33,761 nucleotides of DNA from Deltaproteobacteria bacterium (GCA_013205435.1 JABMMX010000136.1:1-33761); one strand, 5' to 3'; positions 1 to 10,083 are shown, numbered from the stretch's first letter. Notes: generated from the sequence alone by a model not told the origin. Program-made: numbers and translations.

Positions 1-584
1 GAGAGCTCTCCTCTCGGTCGACCGGCCTCTTCGCACCCGGCGCACGCTCGCAACTCGAAGCGCCCGACAAACGGCTCGAGACGCTCTCCGGCTGGTACTC
101 CGACCTCTATCGCGGCATCGCCATCTCGGACTTCACGGTGGCTCCACTGGCGCCGCTTGGCGCCCCTGTTGAAACAAAGGTCAACTTCACCGGCGGCACC
201 TGGGCGACGCGCTCCGGCAACGCGCTGCAGCTCCGCCCGGTCGGGCGCGACTCCGACATCAGCGCCCGCTTCGCCGCTGCCGCACGGCGCACACAATCGC
301 TCGAACTCGCTCAGGCCTACCGCATCGTCGAAGACCACGATCTCGAACTCCCGCCCGGCAGTTGGACCTCCGGCTCGCCCGTCCGTTACGAGCGCTCCAA
401 CGAGCAACTCCGTGTGGTCGTCAACATCGAGACCGGCCCGCGCAGCCTCAAGGCTCACTACGAGTTTGAGCTCCTCGCCTCCCGCATCGCGCCTGCCGAC
501 TACCCATCGTTCCGCGCACTCTTGGCAGAGGCAGAGGCGCTGCTCGACCGAACCTATGGATACGAGCTGGAGGTGGCGCCATGA
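1..584 (+). CDS. C-terminal part of a DUF3857/transglutaminase-like protein (5' truncated by window edge)
   Basis: Frame 3 is open from base 3 to the stop at 582-584. The C-terminal region resembles the C-terminus of the next gene (e.g. '...YEFELLASRIAPADYPSFRALLAEAEAL' vs '...HTITAPYRYVAASDYPAFAACAASIEEAQ'). It overlaps the next ATG (ATGA). Confidence 0.7.
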   Translation, partial: ELSSRSTGLFAPGARSQLEAPDKRLETLSGWYSDLYRGIAISDFTVAPLAPLGAPVETKVNFTGGTWATRSGNALQLRPVGRDSDISARFAAAARRTQSLELAQAYRIVEDHDLELPPGSWTSGSPVRYERSNEQLRVVVNIETGPRSLKAHYEFELLASRIAPADYPSFRALLAEAEALLDRTYGYELEVAP

Positions 585-3500
585 GCCCGAACATCAGACG
601 AACCCTCGCGCTCGGACTCCTCTTGCTCACGGGCTGCGGCGCCCCGCGCCTGCTCCGCGAAGTGCTCGATGAGCCGCTCCGAGCGCTCCCTCCTGCCCCC
701 GCGGCGGCGCTCGATGCACTCGTGCTCGAAGGCTCGGGAACAGGCTGGTTCGCCTCTTCACTCTTCGAGGCCGCCGACCTCCCGAAGCAGGCCTTCGACG
801 CGCTCCGGCAGCCTGCGCTCGCTGAGGCGCCGTGGGAGCCGTGGCTGCGAACGCTCGCGGCCGCGAGGCTCGCCACTGACAACCCTGCATTCGTCGGCGA
901 CCCAGTCGGAGCGGTCGGTCTGTCGGGCCCCTGGGAAGACCTGCGGCTCGCCGCGCTCGCCGAACTGCGTGAGGTGCGGGGGCTCGGCATTGCCCAGAGC
1001 GGAGCCACCCCGGAACGAGGTCAAAATCCGCTGCTGCCGCAACTCCGGGTCGCCGGCCCCTTCCCGCTCGACCCGGTCAAGGGCCTCGACACCGCGCTCG
1101 CCGCCGCGGACGACGCACTGCTGGCGCCGACCTATGCGTTGGGCGGGCTCGCTCTGCCAACCTTCGAGGTCGAGCAGGCCGGTGGTACCGCCCAAATCGC
1201 CACCCGCGGCATGGGCCTCTACATCGTTGAAGCCTGGGTCGTTGTGGAGAGAGAGGGCAGGGCGGTTGTCTCGGTGACAGCCGACAGCCCGCTCCGCCTC
1301 GAGCTTCAGCAGAGCAACTTGCTGCGTGTCGACCGCGACCGGCGCTACGAGGGCGATCGCAGCAACGCCTGGGTCAAACTTGGTCGCGGCACCGTCCGCA
1401 TCCGCGCCGTCGTCGCCTCAGCCACGGGGCAGCTCCGGCTTGGGCTCCGCATCACGCCTACCGCAGACGAGGGTGCCCGCCTTGCGCCTGCCGAACGGCC
1501 GGCCGGCCCCGACCGCGCCAGTGTGTCGCTGCTGCGAGTACCGGATCCCGTCCGTGAGCTGCGCGCCGCGCTCGCGGAGGCGCTCTATGGAGGCCTGCTT
1601 CCCAAGGGCGCGTCGGCTCCGCTCTGGTGGTTCGAGTTCGCCCACGACACGGGCGACGAAGAGCTCCTTCACGCCCTTGCCTCGCGCGACAACGAGACCG
1701 ATGCGCCGCTCCAACTCTGGCGCCGCGCAAACGCCTACGCCGAACTCCCATGGTTCGCAGAGACCGAGCGCGCCCACCTGGCCAGAGCCCTGCTCGAACG
1801 CTCCGTCGCGGGCTGGGAGCAAGATACGCTGCCCGAGATTGCCCTCGCCAAGGCGCTCGCCACCGACGGCCGCGCCCGTGCTGCCCGCAATCGACTCGCC
1901 GCACTGCCGGGACTGCAACGCTCCCCCGCTGCGCTCCTCGCGCTGGGCGGTCTGCTTCGCGACGAAGGCGACTTCGATGCCGCCACCCGCCTCCTCCTGC
2001 AAGGACTCGGCAGCGTCCCGGCGCCCTGCCGGCTGGCTTCCGAACTGCTCGCCTGGAGGGCGTCGGAAGGGGCCTTCGCCGCCTCTGCCGCACTCCCCGC
2101 CGCCATCGCATCCTGCGAAGCAGGCCGCGTCTGGCGACTCGAGCATGAGTCACTCGCCAAGGGCCGATTCCAAGAGGCCTTCGAGGAGGCACGCGCGCTC
2201 TCCGCCCTACGACCCGGCGACCTCGAACGGGCGAGGCAGCAGTTCCTGCTCTCCGCCTACACAGGCAATCCGGCCGACCGCGCCGAGACCCGGAAAGCCC
2301 TCGAGCGGCGCTTCGCAGAGCCGGCCATTCTGGCCTCACTGCTCGCTGCTGAGGCCCCAGCCCGTGCCCCTGCCATCGCTGCCCTACAACAGGCAGCAGA
2401 GGCTGCGCCCACAGACCTGCGCCGCGAACTCGCAGCCTTCCGGCTCGGACTGCCCAGCCTCACCCCCGAAGTCGCGACCCGCTCCGCCCGCATCCTAGCC
2501 GCCCGCAAGGAGCGCACAGAGCAGGTCGTATCCGGCGCCACCTACCTGCTCGATGCCATGGATGTCCGCATCGCCTCCGACGGCAGCGCCCTCACGCTTG
2601 TGCATCAGATCATCGAACTCGGCACCCGCGATAGCCTCGACGAGCTCGGAGAGGTCAACCTCCCCGGCGAAGCAGAGCTCCTCCTTGCGCGCTCTATCAA
2701 GCCCGATGGCACCCCGCTCCCCGTCGCAGATACCGCCGGCAAGGAGAGCCTCTCCTTTGCCAACCTCGAGGTCGGTGACCTCATCGAGGTCGCATACCTC
2801 CTCGAGTCTCGACCCTTCGCCCCCGAGGTCTGGGCCCCCACACCCCGCTTCATGTTCCGCGCACCAAGTGCCCATTTCGTCGAGTCCAGCGCGAGCTACG
2901 ACTTCCCGGAGAGCTGGGAGAAGGGGCTAATCGTCGATGTCCGCTTCGCCAACCCACCGGCCGTCACCCGTGCCGACGGCCGCGTTCACTACGCCTTCGT
3001 CGAACGCGACATGCAGCCCTACCGCAGCGACGAACCCTCGGCTCCGGAAGAGGAGTTCGTGCCGAGCGTCGCCATGGCCCGCAACTTCAACATGCAGACC
3101 TGGCTCCTCTGGCGCATGCGCTGGCAGTGGTTCGACGAAGTCGCACCCGCGCGGCTCCTCGCGACCGTGACCGGCGGGCTCCCCGCGGGTAGCGACGAAG
3201 CTACGCTCCGTACCCTCTTCCGCTGGGTCAACACCAACGTGCTGCCCGCCGATGACTGGACCCAACCCACGGGCTTCGCCTCGATACTCCGCAAGCGTGG
3301 CGACCGTAGTGCAGCGCTCCGGCTTCTGCTCGCCTCGCGCGGCTTCAAGACCGCCGAGGTCGCCATCCGCTCCATCGACGCCGACCCCGTCAGCCGGCCC
3401 CTCTTTGACAACAGCGCTTGGGGCTACCGAGCGCTCCGCGTCGACCTGGGCGGCCGCGCATACTGGCTCGACCCCGAAGACGATGATGCCGTCTTCAACC

Positions 3501-4225
3501 TCCTCCCGCGCTCCGTCCAAGGTACCGTCGCCATCGATCAGCGTTCGCCCGATACCCTTCTGCAGGTGCCCGCCGCGCCCCGCGCAACCTGGCAGAACCG
3601 CATCCAGGCAGTCCTCACGCTTGGCGCCGACGGCAGCGTCCAAGGCGCCCTCACCGAGTCTGTGCCACTCTCCGACGCAGCCGCCTTTCGGCGCTTCGTT
3701 CACGCTGTACCCGACGACCAAGAGCGGCTCCAGCGCTCCGAAAGACGGCTCTCCCGCACCTTCCCCTCCATCGCGCTCAGCGAACTCAAGGTCGACGGTC
3801 TCGACGCACTCGATGCCCCGCTCTCCGTCCGCTACGCCTTCACCGCCCAAGGCTTCGCCCGCGCCGAAGCCACGCGCCTCCACTACGAGGGCGCGCTCTT
3901 CGCCCGTCCGCTCGCCCAGGCCTTCGCCACGGCCGCCGAACGGAGCTCGCCGCTCCGCGCGGAGGCCTACCTCGACGAGACCGTGCGCATCGAGTTCCGC
4001 CCGCCCGTCGGCTTCAAACTCACCAAGCTCCCCGACCCCGTCAGTCTCGACTGCGCCGGACTCTCGTTCCATCGAACGGCCGAGCAGGAGGGCGAACTGC
4101 TCACCATCGAGCACACCATTACCGCTCCGTATCGCTACGTCGCGGCCTCTGACTACCCCGCCTTTGCCGCCTGCGCAGCCTCCATCGAAGAGGCGCAGCG
4201 GCTGAGACTCGACTGGTCGCGCTAG
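581..4225 (+). CDS. Large lipoprotein with TPR-like region, DUF3857-like domain and degenerate transglutaminase-like domain
   Basis: 1214-aa ORF with lipobox (LALGLLLLTGC). The segment 'ALTLVHQIIELGTRDSLDELGEVNLPGEAELLLARSIKPDGTPL' is DUF3857-like. 'GFASILRKRGDRSAALRLLLASRGF...AYWLDPEDDD' is transglutaminase-like. Start overlaps the previous stop. Confidence 0.8.
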   Translation: MSPNIRRTLALGLLLLTGCGAPRLLREVLDEPLRALPPAPAAALDALVLEGSGTGWFASSLFEAADLPKQAFDALRQPALAEAPWEPWLRTLAAARLATDNPAFVGDPVGAVGLSGPWEDLRLAALAELREVRGLGIAQSGATPERGQNPLLPQLRVAGPFPLDPVKGLDTALAAADDALLAPTYALGGLALPTFEVEQAGGTAQIATRGMGLYIVEAWVVVEREGRAVVSVTADSPLRLELQQSNLLRVDRDRRYEGDRSNAWVKLGRGTVRIRAVVASATGQLRLGLRITPTADEGARLAPAERPAGPDRASVSLLRVPDPVRELRAALAEALYGGLLPKGASAPLWWFEFAHDTGDEELLHALASRDNETDAPLQLWRRANAYAELPWFAETERAHLARALLERSVAGWEQDTLPEIALAKALATDGRARAARNRLAALPGLQRSPAALLALGGLLRDEGDFDAATRLLLQGLGSVPAPCRLASELLAWRASEGAFAASAALPAAIASCEAGRVWRLEHESLAKGRFQEAFEEARALSALRPGDLERARQQFLLSAYTGNPADRAETRKALERRFAEPAILASLLAAEAPARAPAIAALQQAAEAAPTDLRRELAAFRLGLPSLTPEVATRSARILAARKERTEQVVSGATYLLDAMDVRIASDGSALTLVHQIIELGTRDSLDELGEVNLPGEAELLLARSIKPDGTPLPVADTAGKESLSFANLEVGDLIEVAYLLESRPFAPEVWAPTPRFMFRAPSAHFVESSASYDFPESWEKGLIVDVRFANPPAVTRADGRVHYAFVERDMQPYRSDEPSAPEEEFVPSVAMARNFNMQTWLLWRMRWQWFDEVAPARLLATVTGGLPAGSDEATLRTLFRWVNTNVLPADDWTQPTGFASILRKRGDRSAALRLLLASRGFKTAEVAIRSIDADPVSRPLFDNSAWGYRALRVDLGGRAYWLDPEDDDAVFNLLPRSVQGTVAIDQRSPDTLLQVPAAPRATWQNRIQAVLTLGADGSVQGALTESVPLSDAAAFRRFVHAVPDDQERLQRSERRLSRTFPSIALSELKVDGLDALDAPLSVRYAFTAQGFARAEATRLHYEGALFARPLAQAFATAAERSSPLRAEAYLDETVRIEFRPPVGFKLTKLPDPVSLDCAGLSFHRTAEQEGELLTIEHTITAPYRYVAASDYPAFAACAASIEEAQRLRLDWSR

Positions 4226-7128
4226 GCGACCGGCGCTGCAGGCGGCGCCTCCGCCACAAACCGACCGTTCGAGCTCGGCTGCGCGGGAAGACCCGGCGTG
4301 CGCGGCTGCTTGAGCGCCAGCAGGCGATCGGCGAGCGAACGCAGCGCATCCGCACGCTCTCGCCGTACCCGGAACAACTTCGTGCTCTTGCGCCCCTTCT
4401 GCTCCGACTTCGACTCCAAGAAGTCGCCCACGCCGAGGTCGCTGTCTCGGAAAATCTTGATCGCGTTGTCGAACGCACTCACCGCCAGCGACTCGGGGAA
4501 GAGCAGGCGACCCTCCTGATAGCTGCGACGTCCGCGCGACAGAATCGACTTCGACAGCGACTTCGCATCCAGCCACTCCCCCTCTTCCGACGCTGCGCTG
4601 TCGGCCAGCACATCGGCGATCAGCCAGTAGGTCTCGATGGTCGACACCAGCAGCGCACGAAGGAACTCCGCGCCCGGATGAAGCGGCCGCGTGATCTCCA
4701 TCGTGCCCTCGGCCCCGTTCGACGCCCAGCCGAGTGAGACAAAGCGGCGCCGCGTCTCGTCGAAGACCTCGTCGAAGCGGTCGCTGGCCTCAAAGCAGAA
4801 CTCGAGCTTGAGCAGCTTGGAGTAGAAGGCCGCGCTCTCGCGCACCTGCGCTACCTGCACCACCACGTCGCCCGATTCAAACAGCGCCGTCGCGAACACC
4901 GCCTCCGCCACGAAGAAGTGGAGGATGTTGTTCTTGTAGTAGGTCAGCTCTACCCGCCGGTCGTCCGGCACCGAGAAGCGCCGCTCCGACTCCTGCTCCA
5001 CAATCTTCACCACCTTCTTGCCCGCCAGCAGCTCCAGCGCCCGCGCGATGGGCTCGCTTACCGCAGCACCCAACCGGTCCGATGGCGAGGCCGTCCCCTC
5101 TGCCTGCGCCGAGAACTCGCGTTCGTACGGGTCCGAGAAGGCCTCGGCGTTCTGCACCGAGTCGGTCGCATGAATCCGGCTTAGGTGGGCTGAGTGGGCG
5201 TCGCGGAGCACCCCCGAAAGCCGCGCCTGCTTGTTGGTCAGGAAGGTGCAGACAAAGCCTGCTTCCTGCGCGATCTCCTCCATCGTCAGCGAGCGTGCCG
5301 GATTGTTGAGCAGGATGAGCGCGCCAATGGCCCCAGGCGTCACTGTCGTCACATCGTTGATCTCGTGGATGAGCTTGTAGGCCAGACGGCGGACCGTCTT
5401 GGCGAGCGCCTCTGGCGCTACAGGCGCCCGGCCCGGACCGTGGTACCGCTCTACGAAGGTATCGAGGTCAAAGGGCGTGCCGAACTCCACAAAGACCCTG
5501 CCGTAGCGCGCCCGCAGCACCTTGGGCGCCGTGAGCAGGTCGGTCAGCCCCTCCGAACGCTTCTCGCCGCCATCGAGCTCCTTCTTGTAAGAGGCGCCCT
5601 CGATGATGGCCTCGTAGCCAATCGAGACGGGAACAAAGGCCACCTGCTCCAGCTTGCCCTCGCTGAAGGCCTCCACCAGCACGTTCAGCATGCCATACTT
5701 CGGAGGATTCAGTTTGCCTGTGCGCGACCGCGTCCCCTCAATGAAGAATTCCAAGGGGAAGCCCTCCGACAGCACCTTCACCAGGTAGGTCTTGAAGACC
5801 CACTCGTAGAGGATGTCGCCGGCGAACGAACGGCGCAGGAAGAAGGCGCCCGCACCGCGGAACAGGCCGCCAATGGGCCAGAAGTTCAGGTTGATGCCTG
5901 CAGCAATATGAGGCGGCATCAGCCCGTAACGGTAGAAGAGGTTCGACATCACAAGGTAGTCGATGTGGCTCTTGTGGCTTGGCACCAGCACGATCTTGCG
6001 CGTCTTGGCCGCCTGACGCAGCTTCGCCAGCCCCTCGTCGTCGACCTCAAACCCCTCGTAGATCTGCGACCAGACCACAGACAGCACCGCTGAAAAGGCC
6101 TTGACCCAGAGCAGGTCAAAATTCGAGGCCAGCTCCGTCAGAATGCTGCTCGCCTCCCGCCGCACATCGTCCGGGTCCTTGCCAAGCCGAAGCGCCAGCC
6201 CCTCGAGCGCCTCGCGGTTTTCGGCATCGGAGAGAATCTCTTCGCGCAGCTCTTTGGAACGCTTCACAGGCGGCCCCGTCACCACCCGCTCCTCGTCCTC
6301 CATGTGCTGCGTGACGGTCTGGTGCAGCAGCACCGCCAGCTCCGCGTCGCTCAGACCGGGGTGCGACTCAGCAAAGCTCCTCAGGTTGACCGTCTCGGCC
6401 ACCTGCACCGTAGGTTCGCCGAGCTTGAGGAACGACTCGTAGATGCTCCGCAGTACCCATGCCGCCTTCCGAATAAGGCTGGGCGAACGACGCGTACCGA
6501 GCACCTCAGCGGCGATGCCACGCACCGGTTTCTCAGGTCGGCGCTCCCAGACCAGCAGCTGCGGTGCAACCGAGATAGGTGCCTCGGTGCGACGCTGCGC
6601 GCCGAACGCAGTCTCCATCAGCCTGACAACCTCAACGTTCGGCACCCGCGACTGGCTGCGTGGCGCGTCGAGGAAGATGACCGCCGTTGAGCCGGCCTCC
6701 AGCGTCTGACCAAGGCAGACGCTGTCCTCGGGGAACCTCCGCCGTCCGAGCAGATAGGAGCTCAGCCAGGAGACGAACGGGCGCAGCCAGGTAACATCCA
6801 GCCTCGATGCGAACCGCGACAGCCGGATCCCCTCCCGCCGAAAGGCAAAGTTGAAGTAGAAGTAGTCGAGCCAGCTCCGACTACGCATCACGATCAGCAG
6901 CGGACCCTGCTCCTGCGCCGCCCGAAGCCGCTCCACGTCGACCCGCGGAAAGACCACGCCAGACAGAAGCCACGACAGCAGCCAGATGGTCAGAATGCCA
7001 GGCTTGTCGACCATGCTCGAAGGATGGCGTCCGGCGAGGAGCCGCTCCCGAAGTCGCTTGAGGTCGTCGGCCTGCCGGTCGGGTTGCATCGGTTGGAGCT
7101 GTACGCTGAGGACTGCGCCCCGGTCCAT
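4222..7128 (-). CDS. plsB: Glycerol-3-phosphate 1-O-acyltransferase (PlsB-type)
   Basis: Motifs VPSHKSHIDYL, PPHIAAGINLNFWPIGGLFRGAGAFFLRR, EFFIEGTRSRTGKL and PVSIGYE are PlsB-typical. The ORF track extends to 7146 (GTG); the ATG at 7128 (MDRGAVLSVQ) seems the better start. Confidence 0.9.
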   Translation of the reverse strand: MDRGAVLSVQLQPMQPDRQADDLKRLRERLLAGRHPSSMVDKPGILTIWLLSWLLSGVVFPRVDVERLRAAQEQGPLLIVMRSRSWLDYFYFNFAFRREGIRLSRFASRLDVTWLRPFVSWLSSYLLGRRRFPEDSVCLGQTLEAGSTAVIFLDAPRSQSRVPNVEVVRLMETAFGAQRRTEAPISVAPQLLVWERRPEKPVRGIAAEVLGTRRSPSLIRKAAWVLRSIYESFLKLGEPTVQVAETVNLRSFAESHPGLSDAELAVLLHQTVTQHMEDEERVVTGPPVKRSKELREEILSDAENREALEGLALRLGKDPDDVRREASSILTELASNFDLLWVKAFSAVLSVVWSQIYEGFEVDDEGLAKLRQAAKTRKIVLVPSHKSHIDYLVMSNLFYRYGLMPPHIAAGINLNFWPIGGLFRGAGAFFLRRSFAGDILYEWVFKTYLVKVLSEGFPLEFFIEGTRSRTGKLNPPKYGMLNVLVEAFSEGKLEQVAFVPVSIGYEAIIEGASYKKELDGGEKRSEGLTDLLTAPKVLRARYGRVFVEFGTPFDLDTFVERYHGPGRAPVAPEALAKTVRRLAYKLIHEINDVTTVTPGAIGALILLNNPARSLTMEEIAQEAGFVCTFLTNKQARLSGVLRDAHSAHLSRIHATDSVQNAEAFSDPYEREFSAQAEGTASPSDRLGAAVSEPIARALELLAGKKVVKIVEQESERRFSVPDDRRVELTYYKNNILHFFVAEAVFATALFESGDVVVQVAQVRESAAFYSKLLKLEFCFEASDRFDEVFDETRRRFVSLGWASNGAEGTMEITRPLHPGAEFLRALLVSTIETYWLIADVLADSAASEEGEWLDAKSLSKSILSRGRRSYQEGRLLFPESLAVSAFDNAIKIFRDSDLGVGDFLESKSEQKGRKSTKLFRVRRERADALRSLADRLLALKQPRTPGLPAQPSSNGRFVAEAPPAAPVA

Positions 7129-7137
7129 GCGCCAACC

Positions 7138-7166
7138 TTGACGCACCGCGGGCCGCTAGATAGACC
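7138..7166 (+). promoter_or_regulatory. Candidate sigma70-like promoter TTGACG-N17-TAGACC
   Basis: TTGACG at 7138-7143 and TAGACC at 7161-7166, upstream of the ATG at 7241. Confidence 0.4.
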
Positions 7167-7240
7167 GCTAATAGGCTCTCGACCTTTCGGCAAGCGGCCC
7201 GAGAAGGGTGGGAGCAGCGGTCAACCTCGGTGCAGGTCCG

Positions 7241-8278
7241 ATGAAATCAAATCGTCTTCTCTTGTTTCTGTTTGGCGCGACGCTGTTCGCTGCCACACCT
7301 CCTGCCTTCGCCCAGACCGAAGAGGCCGATGGCTTCGTGTTCGGCGAGGAAGAGGAAGGCCCCCCCGGACCCGAAATCGGTGAGCCCCTCCCCTCCACCC
7401 TCGATGTGGAGGGAGAGCTCGGCGCCTTGCCGGCAGACGACGGCATCACGCAGGTTACCGCCATCGTTGTCCCCAGCGAGCTGCTGAGCGCAGCGCAGGC
7501 CGACGAACTTGCCGCTAGCGTCCTCAAGAGCCTCGAAGCAATCCCAGGGCTCACCATCGTGACCAACGAGAAGCTCCGAAGTGAGTTCGAGGTCATGGGC
7601 GCAGAGCTCGCCTTCGAGTGCGCCTTCGACCCCATCTGCCTCGGCCGCTACGGTCGCGAACTCGGACTCGACCGCATCGTCGTTGGTCGCGTCGCCGCTG
7701 CGGTGGATGGAAAGTGGGGCACCACCTTCGACCTCTTCGAGACCCCCACCTCCGCCATCGCCAGCTACCGCTACTTTGAGACCCCGGCCGGCGTAAACAT
7801 CGTCTCGCAGGTCGTTGAATCGGAGCTCAAGGTCCTCTTCGGCATCCGTGATGCCAAGGAGCGTGGGCCGGAGATCGTCCAAGAAATGAGCCCCTGGCAG
7901 CGCTACTCCGCTTGGACCTCGCTCGGACTCAGCGTCGCCGCGCTCGGCGCCTCGGCCACCTACGCGGCCGCCGCGAGCGACACACAGACCAAACTCGATG
8001 ACTGCAAGCAGATCTCGCTCAGCGACGGCACCTCCGTCTGCAACCGGACCCAGAAGGATGCCGAAGCAGACATCTCCAAGGGCGAAGAGCAGGCACTCTA
8101 CTCCAAGGTCTTCCTTGGCTCAGGCGTCTTCTTCGGTGCGGTCTCGGCGCTGCTGTTCAACATCCAGCCCGGCGAAGAGGCCGTGGAGGAAGAAGATGAA
8201 GATATCGCCCAGCGCTTCCGCGTCTACCCACGGGTGACCCTGGACTCCGTTGGCCTTGCTGGAAACTGGAGCTTCTGA
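7241..8278 (+). CDS. Exported protein of unknown function
   Basis: Signal peptide MKSNRLLLFLFGATLFAATPPAFAQ. The N-terminal part resembles domains common in myxobacterial exported proteins (ITQVTAIVVPSELLSA...DRIVVGRVA). Two hydrophobic segments lie near the C-terminus. The ORF track start at 7208 is a GTG; the ATG at 7241 gives the signal peptide. Confidence 0.75.
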   Translation: MKSNRLLLFLFGATLFAATPPAFAQTEEADGFVFGEEEEGPPGPEIGEPLPSTLDVEGELGALPADDGITQVTAIVVPSELLSAAQADELAASVLKSLEAIPGLTIVTNEKLRSEFEVMGAELAFECAFDPICLGRYGRELGLDRIVVGRVAAAVDGKWGTTFDLFETPTSAIASYRYFETPAGVNIVSQVVESELKVLFGIRDAKERGPEIVQEMSPWQRYSAWTSLGLSVAALGASATYAAAASDTQTKLDDCKQISLSDGTSVCNRTQKDAEADISKGEEQALYSKVFLGSGVFFGAVSALLFNIQPGEEAVEEEDEDIAQRFRVYPRVTLDSVGLAGNWSF

Positions 8279-8280
8279 CC

Positions 8281-10083
8281 ATGGTACACGCTAGGCTCCT
8301 CATGCTTCTCGCAGCTGCCACGCTGCTCTCGGCCTGCTTCGACGTCACCCGCGACGGTATCAACGGCGGCAAAGTCGGCTTCCTCTGTGCCTCCGCCGCC
8401 GACTGTGTCGAGGGGTTCGGCTGCAACATCCCCCCCAATTCGCCCGACGGGCTCGGCGTTTGCCAAAAAGCCACCTCGTCGCAGTGCTATGATACGGACT
8501 CCGATGGCTTCTTCGCAGGCATTGGCTGCGAGAGTATCGAACGCGCCGACTGTGATGACACCAATCCCCAAGTCTCGCCCGGCGGCGTAGAGGTCTGCAA
8601 CGGAATCGACGACAACTGCGACGGCGAAACCGATGCCAACGTCGCCGCCGACGGCACCGTCAACCCCATGGCCGACGGCGATCGCTACCGCGAGTGCCCC
8701 AAGCAGATCGGCATCTGCAGCGGCGCACGCGTCGAGTGCACCGACGGCGCCTTCCCCGCCTGCGTCCCAGGCAATGGCTACCCCGCCAACTTCGAGCCCA
8801 GCGAGACCTCCTGCGATGGTATCGATAACGACTGCGACGCCGCCGCTGACGAAGACTGTGAGTGCGTCCCCGGCTCCGTCTCGACCTGCGTCTACACCGT
8901 CCTCCGCGACGACGTGGAGCGCACCGCGGTCGGACAGTGCGAGCGAGGCCTCCAGTTCTGCATCAACGGCGTCCGATCGGAGTGCCTTGCTGCGCCGGCA
9001 GTGGCAACCGCGGGCGTTCTCGTTGACTGCTCCGCCGACCCCGCCGTCTGCGGTGCCGGCTCCTACTGCGTCGATGAGGCCCTCGAGCCCAACGAAGACC
9101 TGGCTGACGGTTGCGAGCGCGTCTGTGGCACAGCCGAAATCCCCGCTGAAGACAACTGCGTCCTCAACGCGGCCTCCACCAACTGCACCCGCTCCGTCTG
9201 CCGCACCACGCAGGACGCCGGTGCCTGCACCGACGACGCCGGCTGCGACAACGGCTTCGCCTGTGTCCAGGCCGTCTGCCGTCGCATCAATGTCGCGCCC
9301 ACCGACGAGCTCTGCAACGGACTCGACGACAACTGCGACGGCATGGTCGACAACAAGACCGGCATCTCCGGCTCCGAGGTCTGCTCGCAGTGCCCCTTCA
9401 ACATGGTAAAGGTCCAGGCCGTTACCCCCTCGGGCGCCGCAGCCGATGTCTGTGTCGACCTCTACGAGGCCTCCCGCCCCGATGCCACCAGCGCCGACCA
9501 GGGACAGTTCGGCTACTACGCTCAGAGCGTCGCAGGCGTCCTTCCCTGGACCGGCGTCACCGCTGAGGAGGCCACCGCCGCCTGCCAGGGCGAAGACTAT
9601 TACGACTACTTCAAGCCCGGCCCGCGCCCCATCAAGAGCAAGCGCCTCTGCAGCTACTTCGAGTACGAGCAGGCCTGTGGCGGCGTGAACGGCGACCCGA
9701 ACGGAGACTACGCCTACCCCTACTCCACCACGCGCGCAGGCGACCAGTTCGTTGCCGGCGCCTGCAACGACGCTAGCAGCGCAAACGGCCTCCAGCCCAC
9801 CGGCACCTCCACCTGCGGCTTCGACTTCCAGACCGCTTCCGGCGACATCGTCACCACCTACGACATGGTCGGTAACGCAGCAGAGTGGGTCCGTGGCCCC
9901 GGCTCCAACCTCATTGCCGGAGGAAGCTACCTCGAGACACCCTCAGCCGCCACGCGCACCCGCAGCGGCTCGCCCACCCGCAGCGGCCCGGTCCTCTCCT
10001 GCACCGACCTCTCGCTCGCGCCCGCAGCAACCGACTCCGCTGAAGACATCGGCTTCCGCTGCTGCACCGCCGTCACGCCCTAG
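8281..10083 (+). CDS. Cys-rich lipoprotein with MopE-like D/C repeats and a C-terminal FGE-sulfatase-like domain
   Basis: Lipobox LLSAC. Repeats VCNGIDDNCDGETD, SCDGIDNDCDAAADEDC and LCNGLDDNCDGMVD. C-terminal 'TYDMVGNAAEWVRG...LIAGGSYLE...DIGFRC' is FGE/SUMF1-like. Confidence 0.8.
   Translation: MVHARLLMLLAAATLLSACFDVTRDGINGGKVGFLCASAADCVEGFGCNIPPNSPDGLGVCQKATSSQCYDTDSDGFFAGIGCESIERADCDDTNPQVSPGGVEVCNGIDDNCDGETDANVAADGTVNPMADGDRYRECPKQIGICSGARVECTDGAFPACVPGNGYPANFEPSETSCDGIDNDCDAAADEDCECVPGSVSTCVYTVLRDDVERTAVGQCERGLQFCINGVRSECLAAPAVATAGVLVDCSADPAVCGAGSYCVDEALEPNEDLADGCERVCGTAEIPAEDNCVLNAASTNCTRSVCRTTQDAGACTDDAGCDNGFACVQAVCRRINVAPTDELCNGLDDNCDGMVDNKTGISGSEVCSQCPFNMVKVQAVTPSGAAADVCVDLYEASRPDATSADQGQFGYYAQSVAGVLPWTGVTAEEATAACQGEDYYDYFKPGPRPIKSKRLCSYFEYEQACGGVNGDPNGDYAYPYSTTRAGDQFVAGACNDASSANGLQPTGTSTCGFDFQTASGDIVTTYDMVGNAAEWVRGPGSNLIAGGSYLETPSAATRTRSGSPTRSGPVLSCTDLSLAPAATDSAEDIGFRCCTAVTP

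Noticed and set aside
2927-4576. 549-aa minus-strand ORF across the 3' end of the DUF3857-like gene and plsB
   Set aside because: Overlaps two well-supported genes; Gly/Ala/Glu-rich with no motif.
5194-6093. 299-aa + strand ORF inside plsB
   Set aside because: Antisense to conserved PlsB catalytic motifs; no own motif.
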